DNA from: Bacteroidota bacterium | Lineage (GTDB): Bacteria; Bacteroidota; Ignavibacteria; Ignavibacteriales; Ignavibacteriaceae | DNA length: 6,609 bases | Direction of reading: 5' to 3' | NCBI GenBank assembly: GCA_022567875.1 | Contig: JADFGB010000063.1 | Coordinates: 1 to 6,609, forward strand | Part shown: positions 1-6,097 of the stretch, in pieces | Layout of the letters: each line of letters begins with the position of its first letter | How positions within the stretch are numbered: the stretch's first letter is position 1 | Position numbers and translations under genes: made by a program | Notes under the pieces: model-generated | The model's database searches: none | The model's input: the letters and a program-made list of their open reading frames with translations, nothing else | Told to the model about the DNA's origin: nothing

Positions 1-406
1 CATCTCTTCCGGGAATTACGGGGTCACCGTTTTGTTTCATTGTTTCTTTGGCAAAAGATTTAACACCCATTGCATTTATCATATCGGGTGAAGGTCCAAT
101 AAATTTTATATCTGATTCTTCACAGATTGCAGAAAAATCAGCATTCTCAGCCAAGAAACCGTATCCCGGGTGTATTGCATCCGCACCGGTAATTTGTGCG
201 GCAGATATTATGAGAGGTATTTTTAAATAACTTTCAGAGCTTTGAGCAGGTCCAATGCATACGGCTTCGTCGGCAAATGTTACGTGTAAAGAGTCTGTAT
301 CTGCTTCGGAATAAACAGCAACAGTTTTTATTCCAAGTTCTTTGCAAGATCTTATTATGCGAAGTGCAATTTCGCCTCGATTGGCAATTAATATTTTATC
401 AAACAA
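1..406 (-). CDS. accC: Biotin carboxylase subunit of acetyl-CoA carboxylase, N-terminal part (runs off the window)
   Basis: AccC carboxylates the biotin on AccB using ATP and bicarbonate, the first half-reaction of cytosolic acetyl-CoA carboxylase. The 135 visible codons begin [16 protein letters not shown], the classic start of biotin carboxylase. [10 protein letters not shown] follows, then MGVK at residues 113-116; its lysine falls at the same number as the ATP-binding Lys116 of E. coli AccC. The visible part ends in the VIPGRD segment leading into the ATP-grasp domain, and roughly the C-terminal 70% lies beyond position 1. The start is TTG at 406-404. An in-frame TAA lies only five codons upstream (421-419), no other start codon lies between, and a GAGGG ribosome-binding site sits just before it. 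The gene follows accB after 31 nt, in an operon with efp. The family is certain; acetyl-CoA rather than another acyl-CoA as final substrate is inferred from the adjacent accB. Confidence 0.95.
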   Translation of the reverse strand, partial: MFDKILIANRGEIALRIIRSCKELGIKTVAVYSEADTDSLHVTFADEAVCIGPAQSSESYLKIPLIISAAQITGADAIHPGYGFLAENADFSAICEESDIKFIGPSPDMINAMGVKSFAKETMKQNGDPVIPGRD

Positions 407-410
407 TTTT

Positions 411-415
411 CCCTC
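411..415 (-). promoter_or_regulatory. Ribosome binding site of accC supporting a TTG start
   Basis: On the minus strand GAGGG is followed by AAAA and then TTG. This is one of the strongest Shine-Dalgarno matches in the window. The 4-nt spacing is a little short but workable. It decides the start, because no ATG or GTG is available between the upstream stop and the conserved [12 protein letters not shown] motif. Confidence 0.7.
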
Positions 416-437
416 TACTTAAAAAAACTTGGAATTA

Positions 438-905
438 TTAAGAGGTTTCTATTAAAAATAAAGGTTGATTGTACTCAACAGGATTACCGTTGTCGACAAT
501 GATTTTTATAATTTTACCGTTTACGTCAGATTCAATTTCATTCATTAATTTCATAGCTTCAACAATACATAAAACGGAACCTTTGGATACTGTATCTCCT
601 ACTTTCACATAAGGATCTGCATCAGGTGCCGGAGCTATGTAAAATGTTCCTACAATCGGTGAATGAATCTCGTGAAGGTTTATAGTTTTTTCCTGAACAT
701 TAGCATTAGTTTCTACTTCAATTTTTGAAGTTTCAACAGCAGGTTGAGAAATATTTTGATTTGCTACTTGCGGAACAAACGGAATAGTAACATTTTCAAT
801 TTGTTTGCATATTTTAATTCGAACACCATCTTTTTCAACTTCAAGTTCTGAAATATCACTGGTATTAAAAATTTTAACTAATTTTTTTATCAGAATTAAA
901 TCCAT
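438..905 (-). CDS. accB: Biotin carboxyl carrier protein of acetyl-CoA carboxylase
   Basis: AccB carries the covalently bound biotin that moves the carboxyl group from biotin carboxylase to the carboxyltransferase in fatty acid synthesis. The 155-residue length matches the family (E. coli 156). Residues 1-36 form the N-terminal segment, 37-75 a low-complexity linker rich in Asn, Gln, Thr and Val, and about 78-153 the biotinyl domain. The biotinylation motif [11 protein letters not shown] places the acceptor at Lys119. The insertion after HSPIVGTFY, containing [10 protein letters not shown], corresponds to the 'thumb' typical of acetyl-CoA carboxylase carriers. That feature separates it from the shorter carriers of decarboxylases and pyruvate carboxylase. 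The ATG at 905 has AAGG six bases upstream. It lies 16 nt after efp and 31 nt before accC, so the three are probably one transcript. A biotin ligase would be needed in trans and is not in the window. Confidence 0.97.
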   Translation of the reverse strand: MDLILIKKLVKIFNTSDISELEVEKDGVRIKICKQIENVTIPFVPQVANQNISQPAVETSKIEVETNANVQEKTINLHEIHSPIVGTFYIAPAPDADPYVKVGDTVSKGSVLCIVEAMKLMNEIESDVNGKIIKIIVDNGNPVEYNQPLFLIETS

Positions 906-921
906 ACTTTACCTTAAATTT

Positions 922-1485
922 TTATGATTTTACTCTCTCTACATAAGAATTAGTACGAGTATCAACCTTCAATTCATCACCTACGTTTATAAAAAGAGGA
1001 ACATTTATTGATGCACCGGTTTCAAGTACAGCATGTTTAGTAGCACCAGTTGCTGTATCGCCTTTATATCCGGGTTCAGTTTCCTTAACCTTTAACTTAA
1101 CAAATATAGGAATTTCTATATTCACAATGTCGGTACCATCAAAAAGAATATCCAATTGCTCACCTTCTTTTATTAAGTTGACATTGTCACCAATAAGTAA
1201 TTTGGAAACATTAATTTGATCATAAGTTTCATTGTCCATGCAAACAAGTGATTCATCTTCTCGGTAAAGAAATTGATATTTTCTTCTTTCAATCCTAATC
1301 ACTTCTATGTTTTCACCGGCACGAAAAGTATTGTCTAGTACTTTACCTGTTTTTAGATTTTTTAAAGTACTTCTTACAAAAGCTCCCCCTTTGCCGGGTT
1401 TTACGTGTTGAAAATTTATAATAGTGTATAAATTATTTTTAAATTTTATTATTAATCCTGTTTTGAAATCTGATGTATCTGCCAT
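922..1485 (-). CDS. efp: Translation elongation factor P
   Basis: EF-P binds between the P and E sites of ribosomes stalled on consecutive prolines and promotes peptide bond formation; it is cytosolic. The 187 residues match the family length and span three domains: a KOW-like N-terminal barrel (about 1-62), a central OB domain (about 65-128) and a C-terminal OB domain (about 130-186). The N-terminal loop reads VKPGKGGAF, with Lys32 at the tip, equivalent to the modifiable Lys34 of E. coli. The C-terminal signature is visible as PGYKGDTATGATK, then GASINVPLFINVGD and VDTRTNSYVERV. A lysine tip means the arginine-rhamnosylating EarP route does not apply. Whether the lysine is modified cannot be told, because no epmA/B-like gene is present. 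It heads the efp-accB-accC cluster. The ATG at 1485 has no clear Shine-Dalgarno sequence, but the N-terminus aligns with the family. Confidence 0.97.
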   Translation of the reverse strand: MADTSDFKTGLIIKFKNNLYTIINFQHVKPGKGGAFVRSTLKNLKTGKVLDNTFRAGENIEVIRIERRKYQFLYREDESLVCMDNETYDQINVSKLLIGDNVNLIKEGEQLDILFDGTDIVNIEIPIFVKLKVKETEPGYKGDTATGATKHAVLETGASINVPLFINVGDELKVDTRTNSYVERVKS

Positions 1486-1515
1486 AATTATTTACGAAAA
1501 ATATTAATATTAAAA

Positions 1516-1544
1516 AAAATAGATATCTATACATTCAATGTCAA
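1516..1544 (-). promoter_or_regulatory. Candidate sigma-70-type promoter for efp-accB-accC
   Basis: On the minus strand a perfect TTGACA (1544-1539) is followed by a 17-bp spacer and TATTTT (1521-1516), which matches four of six positions of the -10 consensus. Transcription would begin near 1508-1510 and leave a leader of about 24 nt. A 13-bp dyad (ATTGTT-A-AACAAT, 1562-1574) lies 18 bp upstream of the -35. I see nothing else in the 124-bp gap between the TPR gene and efp, and no terminator there for the TPR gene, so some read-through is possible. The call rests on motif match alone. Confidence 0.45.
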
Positions 1545-1609
1545 GAATCCAATTTATTACAATTGTTAAACAATAAAATTAAAAAGATTATTGTGTCATT
1601 TTTTTATAA

Positions 1610-2296
1610 TTATTCAGCTTGCACCAAATATTTATCAACCTGATTTAAAATTGTGAAGGATTTATAATCTGTTTTAATATTATTTAAGATATCTTTAGCT
1701 TTTGTTTTATTTCCTGCAAATAAATAATTTATACCTGCCTTTAATAAATATTCAGGATTAAGTGCAACCAACTCATTAATATGAGCAGCTTTTTCAAAAT
1801 AATCTCCAGCTTTTGTATATTCTTTTTTAGAAGCAAAATAATCCCCCTGACCAGCTAAGGAAGCAGCTTTATACATATTAATATTTCCATCATAATCTTT
1901 AAAATATTTATATGCATCATCATATTTACCTAAAAGATTGTATGAGTTTGCAAGAAATATTTTTGCGGTTTCTCCATTTTTAGTTCCTCCGTAATCTTCA
2001 ACTATTTTCTTCAATCCAACAAGTTTTGTTCCAGGTTTACCGTTTATTGCTTCAATATAACTTCCGCTATCGTAAATCTTAATCATTCTTGAAAGTTCTA
2101 ATCCTGCCTGCTGATTTAATTGAATATTTCTGTTTACAAAAAATATAATTAAAAATGCGGTAACTAAAGCAATACCGCCATATAACATTATTTTTGATCT
2201 GTATTCATCAATAAAAGCAAGAATATTATTAAAGCTGGTAATAAGTTTATCTTCTTTAATTGCTCTTTTGCTAAGTTTTTTCTTTTTCTTTAACAT
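1610..2296 (-). CDS. Membrane-anchored tetratricopeptide repeat protein, YfgM-like layout
   Basis: The exact role is unknown. The 228-residue protein has a lysine-rich N-terminus (residues 3-17), one transmembrane segment (about 36-54, IMLYGG to IIFFV) and a helical TPR-like region to the end. The positive charge before the membrane segment predicts a cytoplasmic N-terminus and a periplasmic TPR domain. Repeats are visible around 108-135 (AKIFLANSYNLLGKYDDAYKYF), 140-172 (AGQGDYFASKKEYTKAGDYF) and 182-210 (YLLKAGINYLFAGNKTKAKDIL). Size and topology match E. coli YfgM, a periplasm-facing partner of the SecYEG translocon and chaperone network. Similar small TPR proteins are common in Bacteroidetes and Chlorobi, so this is a layout match rather than proof of orthology. 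The ATG at 2296 follows AAGGA by eight bases. It is separated by 124 bp from efp and 168 bp from the cytochrome gene, so it may be its own unit. Confidence 0.8.
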   Translation of the reverse strand: MLKKKKKLSKRAIKEDKLITSFNNILAFIDEYRSKIMLYGGIALVTAFLIIFFVNRNIQLNQQAGLELSRMIKIYDSGSYIEAINGKPGTKLVGLKKIVEDYGGTKNGETAKIFLANSYNLLGKYDDAYKYFKDYDGNINMYKAASLAGQGDYFASKKEYTKAGDYFEKAAHINELVALNPEYLLKAGINYLFAGNKTKAKDILNNIKTDYKSFTILNQVDKYLVQAE

Positions 2297-2407
2297 TTAA
2301 TAATTCCTTGATGAGTATTATTTGTTACTATTTAATTTTAGAAAGTAAATTTACAACTAAATATTTCAATCTTCCAGAAAATCATTTCTGAAAAAATAAT
2401 TTAACTG

Positions 2408-2423
2408 TTAATAAATTTATTAA
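2408..2423. repeat. 16-bp perfect AT palindrome in the gap upstream of the TPR gene
   Basis: TTAATAAATTTATTAA reads the same on both strands. It lies in the 168-bp gap between the end of the cytochrome gene and the start of the TPR gene (2297-2464). No U-tract follows it on the minus strand, so it is not an obvious terminator for the cytochrome operon. It could be an operator or chance in a very AT-rich spacer. I see no convincing promoter or terminator elsewhere in this gap. Confidence 0.4.
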
Positions 2424-2464
2424 TATGTATTACATTACTTGAATTATAACTTAAAATAAATTAG

Positions 2465-4558
2465 TTAATTAGGAAGGGTCCTTAAATTTTTTTCTGCAAT
2501 TCTTAAACCGGGTGAAAGCTTTAATGCTTCTTCAAAAGATTTACGAGCTTTTTTATACTCCCCTAATCTTTCATAAGCAATTCCCATATTGACTAATGAA
2601 TTTGAAGGATTTTTACTTATCAAGTTGTCTTTTTTATACGCATTAATAGCTTTATTAAAATTACCAATTAAAAAATAAGAATTACCTAAATTCAAAAAAC
2701 CATTAGAAATTTCAGGATTAAGACCAACTGCTTTTTCAAAATATGGGATAGCTTTTTTAGGAATTTTTCTATCTGTTGCATATAAAGTACCAAGTGTATA
2801 AAACACACTTGGGTTTTGATTATCTTTAGTCAGAGCTTCCTCCAATATAGAAATAGCTTTATTTGTTAGACCAACTTTTGCATAAGACATACCTAAGCTT
2901 TCAAAATAACTTGGTTCATCAGGTAATATTTTAGTTGCTTTGCTAAAATTTGCAATTGCTAATTTATGTTTATTCATTAAACTATAGACTATACCTCGTT
3001 GAAAATATGCATCTGCATAGTTAGTATCTAAAGATATAGATTTATCAAAACCATATAATGCATCATTATACAATCCACGGTAATATTGCACCATACCCAA
3101 ATAATAATATCCTTTAGAATTTTCTTTTGATTTTGTTAATCCACTTTTAAGATAAAAATATGAAGAATCTAAATATTCTTTAATTATAGATCTATCAGTC
3201 CAAAAATTAAAATAAGCAATACCTTTTCGTATGTCTTTGTTTTTGTCATTTGTATCTATTATAGGAATAAGTTTTTTTATTGGATCTGTTTTAGATATTC
3301 TTCTTAATGGTTCCCAATTAATTGTATCTTTTTCAGCAGCAATTCTTATCCAATGATCCGTATTTATTACACCATGTAAAGTATTTTTTGTACCTGTTTT
3401 TTTCATATGACAAGAAATGCAGTTATCATTTTCAGAATGTGTGAATTTTGATTTTTTACCAGGGAGACTTTGAGGTGGGTGACATTTTTGACAGTTTTGT
3501 CGATTATAATCATTTGTTGATTTCTTAAATCCGTGCGGATCATGACATAAATCACAAGTCATTGCGATATGGCTTCCTTTGAAGCACCTGCTTAATGAGA
3601 GCCTATAAGCTGTGTTTGCAACTTTAAATGCTTTTTTTGAAATATCAGCAGTAGAATAAACAGACCTATGAGATTTTAACAACATTCCCGGACGGAAATC
3701 AAACCAAGTATTATTTCCTCTCAATGCCCACGACTCTCCTTCAAGATGACATTGTTCGCAAACATCAATTCTTCTATATGGTGAAAGTTTTTTTGGATTT
3801 ACAATAGTTACTGCATTTTTAATATTTATATTTAATTTTTCTCCTTTTTTTTGTCTAACATGTAATTCACCTGGTCCGTGACAACTTTCACAACCTATCC
3901 CAAGATGAATATCATCTTTATATCTATTTTTAGCAGTTTTTGATAATGTTAAATGTCCATTATGACAAGAAAAACAAAGTGGCGAAACAAATCTAGAAAA
4001 TCTTATATTTTTAAATTCACTATATCCGGGACTCATATCCCATTTATTTTTATGAACATACCAAGTTAAAGGTAATTGATAATACATACCTTTATCTTTA
4101 AAAAAATACATTCTTAAATTTTTGCCTGAACCAATAATATATTGAGCTTCTTCAAACCGTTCAAAAATAACTTTACCTTTTTTGTCTAGCCTATATTCAC
4201 GTTGATAAAATTTATTATTCTTACGAATCATTTCATAAAAGTAATTACGTTCCGGATTGTAAACAGGTTTTTTCTGAGGGAAATTCTCAATAATGTTAGA
4301 ATTTGTCATTCTAGACATTGAACGTCCTTTAGTTGAATGAATGAAGGTTTTATATATTTTAGTATGACATTCTCCACATACTTTTCTACCAACATATTTT
4401 ACATTTAATGCTGTATTTAGATAAGTAATACCACCATCATTAATATAATTACTAATATTTTGTGTTTTGTTTGGAGGATTATCATTATTAAATATTATTA
4501 AAGAAATGAGTAACAAAAAAATAATTAATATCGATAATATGTAATACTTAGTTCTCAT
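2465..4558 (-). CDS. Heptaheme c-type cytochrome with C-terminal TPR array
   Basis: This is an exported electron-transfer protein of 697 residues. A hydrophobic segment (about 5-24) follows a short basic start and has no clear cleavage site, so it is a signal peptide or an uncleaved anchor. Residues 55-405 form the cytochrome region with seven CXXCH heme-binding motifs, starting at Cys61, 195, 223, 267, 335, 356 and 380. The pattern includes YVGRKVCGECH, CESCHGPG, CDLCHDPHG and a final CISCHM. It resembles the cytochrome c554-related multiheme/TPR proteins common in Planctomycetes, Acidobacteria and Ignavibacteria. Every cysteine pairs into a motif except Cys325. Residues about 482-686 hold six TPRs, with a degenerate one before them, suggesting protein docking. 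Its ATG lies 16 nt after the peroxidase gene with no strong Shine-Dalgarno site, which suggests translational coupling. The redox partner and any catalytic activity are unknown; I see no basis for calling it a nitrite or hydroxylamine enzyme. Confidence 0.9.
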   Translation of the reverse strand: MRTKYYILSILIIFLLLISLIIFNNDNPPNKTQNISNYINDGGITYLNTALNVKYVGRKVCGECHTKIYKTFIHSTKGRSMSRMTNSNIIENFPQKKPVYNPERNYFYEMIRKNNKFYQREYRLDKKGKVIFERFEEAQYIIGSGKNLRMYFFKDKGMYYQLPLTWYVHKNKWDMSPGYSEFKNIRFSRFVSPLCFSCHNGHLTLSKTAKNRYKDDIHLGIGCESCHGPGELHVRQKKGEKLNINIKNAVTIVNPKKLSPYRRIDVCEQCHLEGESWALRGNNTWFDFRPGMLLKSHRSVYSTADISKKAFKVANTAYRLSLSRCFKGSHIAMTCDLCHDPHGFKKSTNDYNRQNCQKCHPPQSLPGKKSKFTHSENDNCISCHMKKTGTKNTLHGVINTDHWIRIAAEKDTINWEPLRRISKTDPIKKLIPIIDTNDKNKDIRKGIAYFNFWTDRSIIKEYLDSSYFYLKSGLTKSKENSKGYYYLGMVQYYRGLYNDALYGFDKSISLDTNYADAYFQRGIVYSLMNKHKLAIANFSKATKILPDEPSYFESLGMSYAKVGLTNKAISILEEALTKDNQNPSVFYTLGTLYATDRKIPKKAIPYFEKAVGLNPEISNGFLNLGNSYFLIGNFNKAINAYKKDNLISKNPSNSLVNMGIAYERLGEYKKARKSFEEALKLSPGLRIAEKNLRTLPN

Positions 4559-4574
4559 TTCTGAAATTATATTT

Positions 4575-5630
4575 CTAATTAGAACTCATAGTTTGAATTT
4601 TATCTGCTGCTAATGGATTCATACCGGATAAGCTTCTAAGAAATTCAATTAAATTATCTTTTTCTTCTTCTGTTAATTTTAGTGGTTTCATTTTATCACT
4701 TAAATTGGGATTTTTTATACCGCCTTTATCATAAAACTCAATTACTTCTTTTAATGTTCTTAAACTACCGTCATGCATAAAGGGTGCAGTTCTTGCAATA
4801 TCGCGCAAAGTAGATGTTTTAAATCTTGCAATATCAGAATCATTTTTTGTAACGATAAATCTTCCAAAATCATAGTCCTTTTTATCAGTTCCTATTCCTG
4901 TATTATGATATAATTCATCTGTAAAGTTTTGACCTTTATGGCAAGCTACACAATTTACCCTTTCACTTTTAAACAATAGAAATCCTTTTTTTGCGGATAA
5001 AGAAATTGCAGTTGAATCACCCGTAATAAATCTATCAAACGGAGAATTACCTGATAAAATAGTCCTTTCAAATGATGCTATTGCTTTTTGAATTCCTATT
5101 ATAGTTATGTCTGAACCAAACACTTCCTTAAAATCATTTTTTAAAGATACGTCCTTACTAAGAACTTTAATTACGTTTTCTTTAGTGTTGTTCATCTCTA
5201 TTGGATTTAATATTGGTCCGATAACTTGTTCTTCAAGACTAGCAGCCCGCCCATCCCAAAATTGTTTCTTACTAAATAACCTGTTTATTATTGTAGGAGC
5301 ACTTCTTGTTCCTTCCATCTCCTCAAACCCTTTTGCAAATGATCTACCATCTGCAAATCCTAATAAAGGGTTATGACAATCAGCACAAGCAATTTGTTCA
5401 TCTACAGAAAGTCTTTTATCAAAAAAAAGTTTACGACCTAATTTAATTTTTTTTAATGTTAAGGGATTATCTTTTGGTATTTGTGCAATTAAAGAATCTA
5501 AACCTAATGGAAAATTAAGACTAAACTTTTCAGTAGGTTTAATTTTATTGGAGCAATTAACTGAAATAAATATAAAAATTATTGGATAAATGAAATGAAA
5601 TATTTTTTTGTTCTTAAATTTTTCTTTCAT
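4575..5630 (-). CDS. Di-heme cytochrome c peroxidase / MauG family, probable lipoprotein
   Basis: Family members reduce hydrogen peroxide to water with electrons from small c-type donors; MauG-type relatives instead oxidise protein side chains. The 351-residue protein carries two heme-binding motifs, CADCH (Cys82, Cys85, His86) and CVACH (Cys227, Cys230, His231), one per cytochrome domain. Family signatures are KLGRKLFFDKRLS (63-75), FWDGRA (124-129), GPILNPIEM (138-146), the stretch around TSTLRDIARTAPFMHDGSL (272-290) and LTEEEKDNLIEFLRSLSG near the end. The N-terminus has lysines, a hydrophobic stretch (about 11-24) and Cys26 in SVNC, an atypical lipobox with Asn at -1. A membrane-anchored lipoprotein on the periplasmic side is therefore likely but unproven. 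The ATG at 5630 has only a weak AGAG upstream. It is the first gene of a pair with the heptaheme cytochrome. The family call is secure; peroxidase versus MauG-like oxidase cannot be decided here. Confidence 0.93.
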   Translation of the reverse strand: MKEKFKNKKIFHFIYPIIFIFISVNCSNKIKPTEKFSLNFPLGLDSLIAQIPKDNPLTLKKIKLGRKLFFDKRLSVDEQIACADCHNPLLGFADGRSFAKGFEEMEGTRSAPTIINRLFSKKQFWDGRAASLEEQVIGPILNPIEMNNTKENVIKVLSKDVSLKNDFKEVFGSDITIIGIQKAIASFERTILSGNSPFDRFITGDSTAISLSAKKGFLLFKSERVNCVACHKGQNFTDELYHNTGIGTDKKDYDFGRFIVTKNDSDIARFKTSTLRDIARTAPFMHDGSLRTLKEVIEFYDKGGIKNPNLSDKMKPLKLTEEEKDNLIEFLRSLSGMNPLAADKIQTMSSN

Positions 5631-5699
5631 AATACACTCTAATAAATAAGTTTATCAAACTTAATATTTTTTTAATAAATAATATATATAATAGTTAAA

Positions 5700-5728
5700 G
5701 TATTAATATTTTAAAAATTTGTTTTCAA
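5700..5728 (-). promoter_or_regulatory. Weak candidate promoter for the peroxidase-cytochrome operon
   Basis: On the minus strand TTGAAA (5728-5723) is followed by 17 bp and TAATAC (5705-5700), a poor -10 with three of six matches. It lies in the very AT-rich 203-bp stretch (5631-5833) between the tRNA and the peroxidase start, where many chance matches are expected. No recognisable FNR, PerR or OxyR site was seen in this leader, nor a terminator after the tRNA. Confidence 0.2.
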
Positions 5729-5833
5729 CTTATTTGACCATAATGTACAATAAAAAAACTAAAGAATAATCAATTATATTTTTTTGTAATATTTATTAGT
5801 TGAAAATAATTTGAGCTTATAGTAATATATTTG

Positions 5834-5907
5834 TGCGCCCAAGAGGACTCGAACCTCCAACCTTTAGAACCGGAATCTAACGTTCTATCCAATTGAACTA
5901 TGGGCGC
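5834..5907 (-). tRNA. tRNA-Arg (anticodon CCG)
   Basis: The minus strand folds into a full cloverleaf. The acceptor stem GCGCCCA pairs with TGGGCGC over 7 bp. The D arm is GTTC/GAAC with a GG-containing loop, and the anticodon stem is TTAGA/TCTAA. The anticodon loop TTCCGGT has CCG at 5873-5871, reading CGG arginine codons. The T arm is GGAGG/CCTCT, with one G-T pair, around TTCGAGT. The discriminator base is A at 5834, followed by CAA, so the 3' CCA is not encoded and must be added after transcription. It lies between the ompA-like terminator and the peroxidase operon. I found no second copy of its 3' end in the window that would mark an integration site. Confidence 0.96.
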
Positions 5908-5997
5908 TTAGATTAATAGATTTACACAGTTTAAATTTATAAAAAGATAAGATAAAAATAATTAAGATTATATAATTATATGTCCTACATATTGGAT

Positions 5998-6026
5998 AAA
6001 AAAAAGCGGTCTAATAAAGACCGCTT
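5998..6026 (-). terminator. Rho-independent terminator after the OmpA-like gene
   Basis: On the minus strand a perfect 9-bp stem, AAGCGGTCT (6026-6018) paired with AGACCGCTT (6012-6004), encloses a 5-nt loop. The last stem bases plus the following positions (6005-5998) give a run of eight T. On the plus strand no T run follows, so it works in one direction. It lies about 70 bp beyond the stop of the OmpA-like frame and isolates the tRNA and downstream genes from that transcript. Confidence 0.93.
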
Positions 6027-6040
6027 CCAAATAAATTTAA

Positions 6041-6097
6041 TAAAAGGTAGCTAATAGTAGTACTCTTGAACTATTATTAACTATAATTTACCTTTTA
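6041..6097. repeat. Nested inverted repeat in the 3' untranslated region of the OmpA-like gene
   Basis: TAAAAGGTA (6041-6049) is the reverse complement of TACCTTTTA (6089-6097), whose last bases overlap the stop codon of the OmpA-like frame. Between them AATAGT (6053-6058) pairs with ACTATT (6070-6075). Together they could form a long bulged hairpin between the stop codon and the terminator. Such a structure could protect the mRNA 3' end, but AT-rich sequence gives weak pairings and it may be chance. Confidence 0.35.

Noticed and set aside
48..230. 60-codon plus-strand open frame
   Set aside because: It lies antisense inside the strongly conserved accC coding sequence and its translation resembles nothing known; it is a shadow of accC.
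2375..2390. Hairpin CAGAAA-ATCA-TTTCTG followed by a run of A
   Set aside because: The A run lies on the plus-strand 3' side, so neither strand gives a stem followed by T; not a terminator.
2465..4558. Octaheme nitrite reductase or hydroxylamine oxidoreductase
   Set aside because: Only seven CXXCH motifs, no CXXCK, and the sequence layout with a TPR tail matches the cytochrome c554-related TPR proteins instead.
5107..5376. 89-codon plus-strand open frame
   Set aside because: It lies antisense within the peroxidase gene, over its conserved FWDGRA and GPILNPIEM region; no independent coding signal.
5834..5907. tRNA-Arg as a possible integration site for a mobile element
   Set aside because: No integrase, no repeated tRNA 3' end and no change in composition next to it; the GC shift begins over 400 bp away.
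5970..5981. 12-bp palindrome ATATAATTATAT upstream of the tRNA
   Set aside because: Only A and T in a very AT-rich spacer; chance is the best explanation.
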